From contig JAAVYM010000086.1 of assembly GCA_022791135.1 (NCBI GenBank), positions 1 to 64,000 on the forward strand: DNA of 64,000 nucleotides, read 5' to 3'. The notes under the pieces were generated by a model. It was not told the DNA's origin, did no database searches, and worked only from the letters and a program-made list of their open reading frames with translations. Position 1 is the stretch's first letter. The number at the start of each line of letters is the position of its first letter. The DNA comes from Oscillibacter sp. (GTDB lineage Bacteria; Bacillota; Clostridia; Oscillospirales; Oscillospiraceae). Of this stretch, positions 45,252 to 54,196 are shown piece after piece. The translations under genes and the position numbers were made by a program.

Positions 45252-45325
45252 AAGAAGAGCTTTCGCGCACTTTCAACTCCGACCGTTATGGACGGCCGAA
45301 GCAACGGCAGCCGGATTAGAGTGAG
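45252..45325 (+). repeat. Interspersed intergenic repeat family, copy B
   Basis: GCTTTCGCGCACTTTCAACTCCGACCGTTATGGACGGCCGAAGCAACGGCAGCCGGATTAG aligns without gaps to copy A. Confidence 0.55.
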
Positions 45326-45430
45326 CATAAGAGGGACAAACTATGACTTAACCACACTCCGCCTTCGTGAAAGTTCTTGATGATTTTTTTCAAGAAATAT
45401 GTATGCCTTTAACAGAAAGGAGCATGCCAC

Positions 45431-46318
45431 TTGGCAACCAAGAAACCCTCCGGACTTGGCCGGGGCTTGGGCGCGTTGCTGGGAGACGACGTTCTAAAGC
45501 CCGAGGCTGCGGGAAATCTGTACCTCCCCATCTCTCAGGTGGAAAACTACACCGCCCAGCCCAGAAAGCAGTTCGACGAAGCCGCTCTGGCGGAGTTGGC
45601 GGACTCCATCCGGGAGCACGGCGTCATCCAGCCCCTGACGGTACGAAAGCTAGCCTCAGGCTATTATCAGATCATTGCCGGAGAACGCCGCTGGCGGGCT
45701 GCCCGCATGGCCGGACTCAGCGAGATTCCCGCAGTAGTTATCGAGGCCGACGACCAAAAGGCTGCGGAGCTGGCCCTGGTAGAGAACCTCCAACGAGAGG
45801 ATTTGAACCCTATGGAAGAGGCCGCCGGTTTTCAGTCTCTGATCCAAACCTATCACATGACTCAAGAAGAAGCCGCCCAGCGAGTGGGCAAATCCCGTAG
45901 CGCCGTGGCCAACGCTTTGCGCCTCTTAGGACTTCAGCCCGCTGTGCGGAAGTTAGTGGAGGAGGGTACTCTTTCCGCTGGGCACGCCCGGACTTTGCTT
46001 CCCCTCTCTCCTGCTCTCCAGGAGAAGGCAGCGGCTACTGTTCTTCAGGGACAGCTCTCCGTCCGGCAGACGGAGGCCTTAGTCAAGCGTCTGACCGCTG
46101 AACCGGTGGAAGAAGAGGAAACCCTGCCGGCCCAGGAAGTGGACTACGCCGCTGAAGCTCAGCAGTCTCTTTCGTCCAAACTGGGCCGGGGCGTAAAAAT
46201 CGTCACCGGCCGGAAAAAGGGTCGAATTGAGCTGGAGTATTACGGCCTGGACGACCTCAATGATCTCCTGGAGGCTCTGGCCCTCTTGCGAACCCATCGG
46301 AAAGGACCGGAAACATGA
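45431..46318 (+). CDS. parB: ParB/Spo0J-family partition protein
   Basis: GLGRGLGALLGDD, QPRKQFDEAALAELADSIREHGVIQPL, ERRWRAARMAGL. Confidence 0.95.
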   Translation: MATKKPSGLGRGLGALLGDDVLKPEAAGNLYLPISQVENYTAQPRKQFDEAALAELADSIREHGVIQPLTVRKLASGYYQIIAGERRWRAARMAGLSEIPAVVIEADDQKAAELALVENLQREDLNPMEEAAGFQSLIQTYHMTQEEAAQRVGKSRSAVANALRLLGLQPAVRKLVEEGTLSAGHARTLLPLSPALQEKAAATVLQGQLSVRQTEALVKRLTAEPVEEEETLPAQEVDYAAEAQQSLSSKLGRGVKIVTGRKKGRIELEYYGLDDLNDLLEALALLRTHRKGPET

Positions 46319-46878
46319 AGCTGGAAAAACGAAGCGGCGATAGACCTACGGAACCTGCGGAAAACGTTCCTCCCACAGATACCGATAAGAAACCCGTTGT
46401 CATTTATATTATGGTGCTCTTCATCGCGGCTTTCCTGCTGATGATCTGGTCCCTGTTCTCCCATCAGCGGAGCAACACGGAGGCCCTAGGCCGTCTCCAA
46501 AGCTCCGTTACCGCCATGCAGGAGGTACAGGAGTTGCAGGACCAGGTAATCGCCCTTCAGCGAGAATTGGCGGAGGCCAACAAGCGCCTGGAAGAACTAG
46601 AAGACACCTCCTCCGCGCAACAAAAGACAGTGGAGATCCTGGAAATGCAAAACGAGGCCATGCAGCGGCTCTACATGCTTCAACAGCAGTACGCCGCCGG
46701 AAATTACGACGCGTGCTGCCAGATTCTTCATGAATTCGACACAGACGGCTATACCAAGTATCTCCCTCACCTATCCGATGAAAGTGTAACCCATCCAGAA
46801 GACCGCTATCAGCAGCTGAAAGACGCCGTGGAACTTCATGAGGCCGAAGCGGCCGCAAAGGAAGACGGTATCTCATAA
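46315..46878 (+). CDS. Hypothetical membrane-anchored coiled-coil protein coupled to parB
   Basis: ATGA overlap with parB stop; one TM helix (VIYIMVLFIAAFLLMIWSLF) then coiled coil. Confidence 0.7.
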   Translation: MKLEKRSGDRPTEPAENVPPTDTDKKPVVIYIMVLFIAAFLLMIWSLFSHQRSNTEALGRLQSSVTAMQEVQELQDQVIALQRELAEANKRLEELEDTSSAQQKTVEILEMQNEAMQRLYMLQQQYAAGNYDACCQILHEFDTDGYTKYLPHLSDESVTHPEDRYQQLKDAVELHEAEAAAKEDGIS

Positions 46879-47213
46879 CTCATCACCTAAAACCCATAGG
46901 AAGCCCTTTGCGGTCATTTTGCCGCTTCTGCTGGGCACTGCCTGGTACAGCCGTCCTGTTGATTTGCAACCAGGTCCTGAGCAGCATCTTTGTCAGATCC
47001 GACCACGTCAGTCCGGGTTGGGGCGTGGACAATACAGAAGTCCCATTACTGTTTCCCGATGGTCCCTGTGGCAAACATCTGATGCTTCAGATTGACGCAG
47101 GCTATCCCTGTTATACCTTCCGGCACACTGGCAGAAACCTGTCCCCTTTTCCGTCAGAAAAGCCGCCGTGCAGGTCCTAGTGGAACGACTCCGGCTGCTG
47201 ATGGAGGAGTGAA
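46876..47213 (+). pseudogene. Possible decayed ORF in three frames
   Basis: PFAVILPLLLGTAWYSRPVDL in one frame, MLQIDAGYPCYTFRHTGRN in a second, AVQVLVERLRLLMEE* in a third. Confidence 0.4.
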
Positions 47214-47306
47214 CATAGCACCCAGAAAGAGTCCGAGGCTCGAGAAACCCTTTAAGGCCTTCCTTCCGGCCGGCTTCGCCCTTGCCGGAAGCATACGGCC
47301 CTTCCT

Positions 47307-47322
47307 CGTTTCACGTGAAACA
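47307..47322. promoter_or_regulatory. parS site
   Basis: CGTTTCACGTGAAACA. Confidence 0.92.
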
Positions 47323-47362
47323 TTTTCATAAATTAAAACTACTAGGAAAGAAGGAACTTCCC

Positions 47363-48670
47363 ATGCTCGACATTCGTTTTATTCGTGAAAATCCTGAATT
47401 TGTCAAAGAAAACATGAAAAAGAAATTCCAGGACAGTAAACTCCCCCTGGTGGATGAAGTCATTGACCTGGATGCCAAGCGCCGCACTGCTATCGCGGAG
47501 GCAGACAAGCTCCGCTCCAATCGAAACACTCTTTCCAAACAGATCGGTATACTGATGGGGCAAAGCAAAAAGGATCCTTCCAAGCTCCAAGAGGCCGAAG
47601 CCGTCAAACAGCAGGTAAAGGAACAGGCTGACCGCTTGGCAGAACTGGAAAAGCAGGAAACCGAGCTGGAAGCGGAACTCCATAAACGGATGCTGGTCAT
47701 CCCTCAAATCATCGACCCCTCCGTCCCCATCGGCAAGGACGACAGCGAAAACGTGGAAGTCCAGCGCTTCGGCGAAGCCAGGACCCCGGACTTCCCCATC
47801 CCCTACCACACGGAAATCATGGAATCCTTTGGCGGAATTGATCTGGACGCAGCCGGCCGTGTCTCCGGCAACGGCTTCTATTACCTTCTGGGCGACATCG
47901 CCCGGCTGCACGAGGCGGTACTGGCCTACGGCCGGGACTTCATGATCGGCAAGGGCTTTACGTATTGCATTCCCCCCTTCATGATTCACGGCAACGTGGT
48001 AGAAGGCGTCATGAGCCAGACGGACATGGACGGCATGATGTACAAAATTGAGGGAGAGGACCTCTACCTCATCGGCACCAGCGAGCACTCCATGATCGGC
48101 CGCTTCATCGACCAAATCCTCCCCAGCGAAACGCTCCCCCAGACCCTGACCTCCTATTCCCCCTGCTTCCGAAAGGAGAAGGGCGCCCACGGCATCGAAG
48201 AGCGAGGCGTGTACCGCATCCACCAGTTCGAAAAGCAGGAGATGATCGTCGTCTGCAAGCCGGAGGACTCCAAGGAGTGGTACGAAAAACTCTGGCAGTA
48301 CTCCGTGGAACTCTTCCGCTCCCTGGACATTCCCGTCCGCCAGCTGGAGTGCTGCTCCGGCGACCTGGCAGACCTGAAGGTAAAGAGCTGCGACATTGAA
48401 GCCTGGTCTCCACGGCAGCAAAAATACTTTGAGGTCTGCTCCTGTTCCAACCTGGGCGACGCCCAGGCCCGCCGCCTCCGCATTCGCTATAAGGACGAGT
48501 CCGGCAAAACCCAGCTCTGCAATACGCTGAACAACACCTGCGTGGCTCCTCCGCGGATGCTCATCGCGTTCCTGGAAAACAACCTCCAGGCGGACGGAAC
48601 GGTCGTTATCCCCGAAGTTCTCCGCCCCTACATGGGAGGCACCGAAAAATTGGTACCCACCGCGAAATAA
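47363..48670 (+). CDS. serS: Seryl-tRNA synthetase
   Basis: MLDIRFIRENPEFVKENMKKK; class II motifs; GTEKLVP C-terminus. Confidence 0.96.
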   Translation: MLDIRFIRENPEFVKENMKKKFQDSKLPLVDEVIDLDAKRRTAIAEADKLRSNRNTLSKQIGILMGQSKKDPSKLQEAEAVKQQVKEQADRLAELEKQETELEAELHKRMLVIPQIIDPSVPIGKDDSENVEVQRFGEARTPDFPIPYHTEIMESFGGIDLDAAGRVSGNGFYYLLGDIARLHEAVLAYGRDFMIGKGFTYCIPPFMIHGNVVEGVMSQTDMDGMMYKIEGEDLYLIGTSEHSMIGRFIDQILPSETLPQTLTSYSPCFRKEKGAHGIEERGVYRIHQFEKQEMIVVCKPEDSKEWYEKLWQYSVELFRSLDIPVRQLECCSGDLADLKVKSCDIEAWSPRQQKYFEVCSCSNLGDAQARRLRIRYKDESGKTQLCNTLNNTCVAPPRMLIAFLENNLQADGTVVIPEVLRPYMGGTEKLVPTAK

Positions 48671-48767
48671 CTCTGCGTTGCCGTGCACAAAACTCCGTCA
48701 AAAACCCAGGTATAGAGCGAGATAAAGCTTTTTTGCCTACTTTTTTCTCGAAAAAAGTAGGAGACCC
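48669..48767 (-). repeat. Interspersed intergenic repeat family, copy C (inverted)
   Basis: Minus strand CTACTTTTTTCGAGAAAAAAGTAGGCAAAAAAGCTTTATCTCGCTCT...ACGGCAACGCAGA parallels copy A. Confidence 0.6.
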
Positions 48768-48796
48768 GTTTGGAGACAACAGAAAGGACTTAAACG

Positions 48797-49822
48797 ATGA
48801 AGCGTATTCTTGGACTGATTTTAACGGCTGTATTCCTGTCGGCGCTCGCAATCCCTTGCGCCGCAGCGGATACAGGGCGGGCCTATCCCGACTTTTCCGA
48901 CGTATCGGAGGGCAGCGCCTCTTACGAGGCCATCCGGCTCTGCTATGAGCGGGGATTGATGAACGGTACATCCGAAACCGCCTTCAATCCCCAAGGCAAA
49001 TTAACTATCGCCCAACTGGTGGTACTGGCGGCAAGGCTGTATGATTTGCAGAATGGCGGAAACGGCACCGTCCCGGACTTGCCGGATTACGGTGAACCCT
49101 ATCTCCGGTTCTATGATGAAGGCGGAAACGAAATCGCTGCCTTTACTATGGAAGAAATTCCCGCCTGCAATGCTATCGGAGAAAGCGTATTCATCGGAGT
49201 CAACAATGAAGTAAACGACCCGGCCCTGCCCGAGACCTGTACACTGGAAATCGGCTTTAAGAACTACAACCACATTAAAACCTTCCAGGGAGTAAAGGAA
49301 TCCCACGAAGGGATTCCCGGTACGATGAGCCATGGCCTCATTGGAACAGGCTACCGGTTTACAGACCCAGACGCAGCTTCCTTCACAAAACTGATTCCTG
49401 TCCCCCTACACTTGGAAAAGGCTTGGTGGTTCCCCTCTGTCTTTTACCTCGGCAGCGAGGGCGTTATGGGCTTCGAGGGCGAGCTGGTCTTTCGGACCAG
49501 TGGCGGGAACAACGGCGACGGCAGCGGCTATGACCCGGAGGTCCGCCTCTCCTCCGACAACGCCACCCGATCTTTATTCGCGTGGCTGGTGGACCTGACC
49601 GCAGGAGAGCTGCCGGTCCTCAATGAAACGGTCAGCGTCCCCGACGTGAACCCCGACGAAACCCAGGACGCGACGTCCATTCTCCGCCTCTATCAGGCGG
49701 GCATCCTCACCGGCGTGGACCAGGCCGGGAACTTCAACGGCTCCGGCGAACTCACCCGCGCGCAGGCCGCCATGATGCTGGCTCGAGTGCTGGACCCTTC
49801 CCTTCGGGTAAAAGCCACCTAA
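48797..49822 (+). CDS. Secreted S-layer homology (SLH) domain protein
   Basis: Signal peptide; YPDFSDVSEGSASYEAIRLCYERGLMNGTSETAFNPQGKLTIAQLVVLAARL; second SLH at C-terminus. Confidence 0.85.
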   Translation: MKRILGLILTAVFLSALAIPCAAADTGRAYPDFSDVSEGSASYEAIRLCYERGLMNGTSETAFNPQGKLTIAQLVVLAARLYDLQNGGNGTVPDLPDYGEPYLRFYDEGGNEIAAFTMEEIPACNAIGESVFIGVNNEVNDPALPETCTLEIGFKNYNHIKTFQGVKESHEGIPGTMSHGLIGTGYRFTDPDAASFTKLIPVPLHLEKAWWFPSVFYLGSEGVMGFEGELVFRTSGGNNGDGSGYDPEVRLSSDNATRSLFAWLVDLTAGELPVLNETVSVPDVNPDETQDATSILRLYQAGILTGVDQAGNFNGSGELTRAQAAMMLARVLDPSLRVKAT

Positions 49823-49876
49823 TTTCCCCTCCTCTTTGTAATAAAAGTATAGTTCTATACGAAAGGGGATCAAATT

Positions 49877-50272
49877 ATGCCAAATAAGACCTCCGGATTC
49901 CTCGCGGAGTTCAAAACCTTCATCGCCCGGGGGAACGTGATGGACATGGCGGTGGGCGTCATCATTGGCGGCGCTTTCTCAAACATCACCAATTCCCTCA
50001 TCAACGACATCGTCATGCCGGTACTGGGCATCTTCACCAGCTCCGTGTCCTTCTCCGAGCTGTCCCTCACCATCGGATCCGCCGTCATCACCTACGGCAA
50101 CTTCATTCAGGCGGTCTTAAACTTCCTCATTATGGCCCTGGTGGTCTTCTGCCTAGTGAAAACTCTCAACGCCTTCCATAAAAAAAAGGAAGCCGCTCCC
50201 CTTCCCCCGCCAGCTCCCTCCGCTGAGGAGCAGCTGTTGACAGAGATCCGGGACCTGTTGAAAGAGCAATGA
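49877..50272 (+). CDS. mscL: Large-conductance mechanosensitive channel
   Basis: EFKTFIARGNVMDMAVGVIIGGAFSNITNSLINDIVMPVLG. Confidence 0.96.
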   Translation: MPNKTSGFLAEFKTFIARGNVMDMAVGVIIGGAFSNITNSLINDIVMPVLGIFTSSVSFSELSLTIGSAVITYGNFIQAVLNFLIMALVVFCLVKTLNAFHKKKEAAPLPPPAPSAEEQLLTEIRDLLKEQ

Positions 50273-50967
50273 TGGAAGCAATTCTTCGCCAAGGCCTGGC
50301 AGAACTGTCCCTCCCCACAGGGACAATCCCCAAGCTGGTCCGCTACGCCGAGCTGCTGGCAGAAAAAAACAAGGTGATGAACCTCACCGCCATAACAGAC
50401 CCTGCCGAAGTGGCCCGGCTCCACTTCCTGGACAGCGCCGCCCTGCTGGCCCTGTCGGACTTCCAGGGAAAGCGCGTCGTGGACGTGGGCACCGGGGCGG
50501 GTTTCCCTGGCCTGCCCCTGCGGATTCTCCAGCCGTCCATCCGCCTGACCCTGCTGGACGCTCAGCGCAAGCGCGTGGACTTTCTCTGCCAGGTCTGCGC
50601 CGAGCTGGGCCTGGAAGACACAGCCTGCATCCACACCCGAGCGGAGGAATTCGCTCAGGCCCATCGGGAGAGCTTTGACGTCGCGGTGAGCCGGGCAGTG
50701 GCCGCGCTGCCGGTGCTGGCGGAGCTATGCCTGCCTTTGGTGGCACCGGAGGGAAAATTCCTTGCAATGAAGTCTGTGGACACCCAGGAGGAGTTGGAAT
50801 CCGCCCAGCGAGCAGTCACTTTGCTGGGCGGGCGGCTGGAACCCCCCCTAGACTACGCCATTCCTGGCACGGAGATCCGGCATCGGTTGGTAATTATCAC
50901 AAAAATCCGGGAAACCCCAAAAAAATATCCCAGAATATTTGCAAAAATCAAAAAGAATCCGCTATAA
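50269..50967 (+). CDS. rsmG: 16S rRNA (guanine527-N7)-methyltransferase
   Basis: KNKVMNLTAITDPAEVARLHFLDSAALL, VVDVGTGAGFPGLPLRI. Confidence 0.95.
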   Translation: MMEAILRQGLAELSLPTGTIPKLVRYAELLAEKNKVMNLTAITDPAEVARLHFLDSAALLALSDFQGKRVVDVGTGAGFPGLPLRILQPSIRLTLLDAQRKRVDFLCQVCAELGLEDTACIHTRAEEFAQAHRESFDVAVSRAVAALPVLAELCLPLVAPEGKFLAMKSVDTQEELESAQRAVTLLGGRLEPPLDYAIPGTEIRHRLVIITKIRETPKKYPRIFAKIKKNPL

Positions 50968-51039
50968 TAGAAGTACCGATCCAAAGCCTGGTCCAAATCC
51001 TTGTTTCACCTTTAACACAACTGAAAGGAGGCGCGTTTT

Positions 51040-51786
51040 ATGCCGGGCCAATGCATCGCCGTGGTCTCCGGCAAGGGAGGCACGGGCAAAACCTCCTTTA
51101 CCGCCGGGGTGGGTTCCGCCCTGGCCCTATCCGGCAAACGGGTCTTGTGCCTGGACTGCGACGTAGCTCTCCGGAACCTGGACCTGGCCTTGGGCCTCAC
51201 AGACCGGGCACTGATGGACTTTACCGACGTGGCCCAGGAGCGCTGCTCCCTGGATATCGCCGCCGTGGAGCACCCCGATATTCCGGACCTCTATCTGCTG
51301 ACAGCCCCCACCCGAAGCCGGGGCTGCCCGGTGACGAAAGAGCAAATGATCCACCTGCTGGACCGAACAAGGCTGGAATTCGACTACTGCTTCCTGGACG
51401 CCCCAGCGGGCCTGGGTGACGGATTTCAACTGGCTACCTGCGGCGCAGACCGGGTGGTGGTGGTAGCCACGGCAGACGCCTCTTCCCTGCGGGACGCCCA
51501 GCATACGGTTATGGAACTCCATCGATTCCCCTCCGGCCAGCTCCACCTAACGGTAAACCGAGTGCGGACAAAGCTGCTTCGCAGCATGCACGCCACCATC
51601 GACGATGCCATCGACCGGGCGGGCCTGCCTCTCATCGGCGTCATCCCCGAGGACGACGCCCTGCCCCTCTACTTAAATAAAGGAGTCCCCCTCCTGCTGA
51701 ACAGCAGGAAGGGCGCCGCCGCCGCCTATCGTAACATCGCCCGGCGTCTGGAGGGCGAGCGGGTCCCACTGCTGCGGATACGATAA
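51040..51786 (+). CDS. MinD/ParA-type P-loop ATPase
   Basis: CIAVVSGKGGTGKTSFTAGVGSALALSGKRVLCLDCDVALRNLDLALG. Confidence 0.88.
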   Translation: MPGQCIAVVSGKGGTGKTSFTAGVGSALALSGKRVLCLDCDVALRNLDLALGLTDRALMDFTDVAQERCSLDIAAVEHPDIPDLYLLTAPTRSRGCPVTKEQMIHLLDRTRLEFDYCFLDAPAGLGDGFQLATCGADRVVVVATADASSLRDAQHTVMELHRFPSGQLHLTVNRVRTKLLRSMHATIDDAIDRAGLPLIGVIPEDDALPLYLNKGVPLLLNSRKGAAAAYRNIARRLEGERVPLLRIR

Positions 51787-51832
51787 CATCGTTTCACATC
51801 TTTGAACACAGCCCTTTCGAAAGGAGTACGAC

Positions 51833-52249
51833 ATGAACATTGCCCTGATGGCCCATGACAATAAAAAAGAACTCATGGTGCGGTTCTGCACCGCCTATGC
51901 CGGCATTTTAGCCCGGCACCAGCTCTACGCCACCAACACCACCGGACACATGATTGCCGATGCCACCGGCCTGGATGTCCACTGCTTCTTGACCTATGCT
52001 CACGGCGGCAGCCAGCAGATCGGCGCCCGTATCTCCTACAACGAGTTTGACATGGTGCTGTTTTTCAACGACCCCACCAACGAAGAACGCGCCGGTGATA
52101 TCCCCTATATCTCCCGCTTGTGCGATCAGAACCGGGTCCCCTTTGCCAGCAATATCGCCACAGCTGAAATGCTGGTTCTAGGCCTTTCCAGGGGCGACCT
52201 GGACTGGCGGCTCATCGTCAATCCCTCCTCCTCCCGCCCCCTGGCCTAA
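51833..52249 (+). CDS. mgsA: Methylglyoxal synthase
   Basis: MNIALMAHDNKKELMV, GPxGGDQQIG-equivalent AHGGSQQIGARI, FFNDPT. Confidence 0.92.
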   Translation: MNIALMAHDNKKELMVRFCTAYAGILARHQLYATNTTGHMIADATGLDVHCFLTYAHGGSQQIGARISYNEFDMVLFFNDPTNEERAGDIPYISRLCDQNRVPFASNIATAEMLVLGLSRGDLDWRLIVNPSSSRPLA

Positions 52250-52390
52250 AACTCCCGTCTGCCACGCCAAAGCGCATCAACAGCCTCTGTGCGGCGCCAG
52301 GACCGGACGCTTGCGTTCGCCCCTGGTTCCGCTGTGCCCAAAGACGCAAGGAGCCTTCCGCAGACGGCACGAATGACAGAAAAGGAAGCC

Positions 52391-52419
52391 TTGACATCTT
52401 CTTAATAAACGCATATAAT
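52391..52419 (+). promoter_or_regulatory. Consensus SigmaA promoter for hisS leader
   Basis: TTGACA - 17 nt - TATAAT. Confidence 0.88.
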
Positions 52420-52424
52420 CACAG

Positions 52425-52760
52425 CAATTTCACCGCGCAGATGCCGCAGCAGTATTCCGACCGTCAACCCCACAGAGAGGGGCCACCCTGCTGAAAAGGC
52501 CCCGCTTGACCCGGAAGAAGGACAGCGGCGGAGCGGGGGCGGAAACGCCCACGGTTCCTTCCCGTACCAGAAGGCAAAAGGAGGTATTAGGACTTATTTG
52601 ATACCTGACCACCCGCTCCGGGGGTCCCCTGTGTCCCCGGCAGGCGGAAGGTTGTCAGGCATCAAATAAGCCCTAAGCCTTGAATTTGGGTGGCACCACG
52701 AAGCGATGAACGCTATCGTCCCAAAACCGGCTTTTGGGAGGATGGCGTTTTTTTTGAATA
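52425..52760 (+). promoter_or_regulatory. T-box leader upstream of hisS-aspS
   Basis: T-box core TTTGGGTGGCACCACG at 52686-52700; terminator 52709-52758; stem I AGTA/AGAGAGGGGCC features; candidate GAC specifier. Confidence 0.9.
52587..52676. repeat. 90-bp inverted-repeat element inside T-box leader
   Basis: TTAGGACTTATTTGATACCTGACCACC ... GGTTGTCAGGCATCAAATAAGCCCTAA, 24/27 matching arms. Confidence 0.8.
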
Positions 52761-52830
52761 GCTTGAATCCCGCAGCTTTTTCCTGAAAATTTTGTTATTT
52801 GGATAAATTTGTACGAAAAGGAGCAGAATT

Positions 52831-54186
52831 ATGGCGAAACAAACACCCCGAACTCTCTCCGGCTTTATGGAACTTCTTCCTGCCCCGCAGCAGCAGATGG
52901 AACGGATGATGGAAATCCTCCGGAAGACCTACGCTCTCTACGGCTTCACCCCCCTGGACACGCCGGTTATTGAGTCCAGCGAGGTCCTTCTAGCCAAGGG
53001 CGGCGGCGAGACGGAAAAGCAAATCTACCGCTTCCAGAAAGGCGACGCCGATCTTTCCCTCCGCTTTGACCTAACAGTTCCTCTGGCAAAATACGTAGCG
53101 ATGCACTACAACGACCTGACCTTCCCCTTCCGCCGCTTCCAAATCGGCAAAGTCTACCGGGGGGAACGAGCCCAGCGGGGCCGGTTCCGGGAATTCTATC
53201 AGGCGGACATCGACGTCATCGGAGACAGAAAGCTCTCCCCTCTCAACGAGGCGGAGATCCCCGCTATTATCTATAAAACCTTCTCTACCCTGGGGCTGAA
53301 ACGATTCCGTATTCGAGTGAACAACCGGAAAATCCTCAACGGCTTCTATGCCTCTTTGGATCTGGCGGACAAGGCCGGAGACATCATGCGGACCGTAGAC
53401 AAGCTGGAGAAGATCGGGCCGGAAAAGGTGAAGTCCATCTTGACGGAGGACTTTGCCGTCCCGCCGGAAAGCGCGGAGGAGATCCTCCATTTCCTCTCCG
53501 CCAGCGGCTCTGCCGAAGAAGTGCTAAAGGCCTTGGAGGGTTTCCGGGGCCGAAACGAGCTGCTGGACCAGGGGCTGGACGAACTGGGCTTAGTGGTCCG
53601 CTACCTGGAAGCTTTTGGTGTTCCGGCGGAAAATTTCGCCGTGGACCTGACTATTGCCCGGGGACTGGACTATTATACCGGAACGGTCTACGAAACGGTT
53701 CTGCTGGACCACCCGGAGATTGGATCCGTCTGTTCCGGCGGGCGATATGATAACTTATCGGAATATTATACAGAAAAACAACTTCCTGGAGTCGGAATTT
53801 CCATCGGCCTGACCCGTCTGTTCTACGTCCTGGGGGAACAGGGCATGCTGAACCCAGACCTTCCCACCGCTCCGGCGGACGTGCTGATCCTCCCCATGAC
53901 AGAGGACCTCTCCCCCGCCATCGCCCTGGCCACCCAGTTCCGGGACAACGGCGTCCGGGCGCAGCTCTACGGGGAGGAGAAGAAGTTTAAGCAAAAAGTC
54001 AGCTACGCCAGCAAGCTGGGCATTCCCTATGTGGTCTTTCTGGGGGAAGACGAGATCCGCGACGGGATCGTAGCCTGCAAGGACATGCAGACCGGTGAGC
54101 AGACCACGCTGGACCCTAAGGCCACCATCTACCGAATCAAAGCCGGGCTGGAGGCCCGGAACCAAGGCGCCGTCATCCGGGAATGA
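52831..54186 (+). CDS. hisS: Histidyl-tRNA synthetase
   Basis: PRTLSGFMELLPAPQQQMERM, QFRIGKVYRGER-like region, ARGLDYYTGTVYE. Confidence 0.95.
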   Translation: MAKQTPRTLSGFMELLPAPQQQMERMMEILRKTYALYGFTPLDTPVIESSEVLLAKGGGETEKQIYRFQKGDADLSLRFDLTVPLAKYVAMHYNDLTFPFRRFQIGKVYRGERAQRGRFREFYQADIDVIGDRKLSPLNEAEIPAIIYKTFSTLGLKRFRIRVNNRKILNGFYASLDLADKAGDIMRTVDKLEKIGPEKVKSILTEDFAVPPESAEEILHFLSASGSAEEVLKALEGFRGRNELLDQGLDELGLVVRYLEAFGVPAENFAVDLTIARGLDYYTGTVYETVLLDHPEIGSVCSGGRYDNLSEYYTEKQLPGVGISIGLTRLFYVLGEQGMLNPDLPTAPADVLILPMTEDLSPAIALATQFRDNGVRAQLYGEEKKFKQKVSYASKLGIPYVVFLGEDEIRDGIVACKDMQTGEQTTLDPKATIYRIKAGLEARNQGAVIRE

Positions 54187-54196
54187 AGACGGGGTC

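Noticed and set aside
47210-47300. T-box upstream of serS
   Set aside because: No GGTGGNACCGCG-type core or terminator pair; only a CTTCCGGC/GCCGGAAG hairpin and a parS site.
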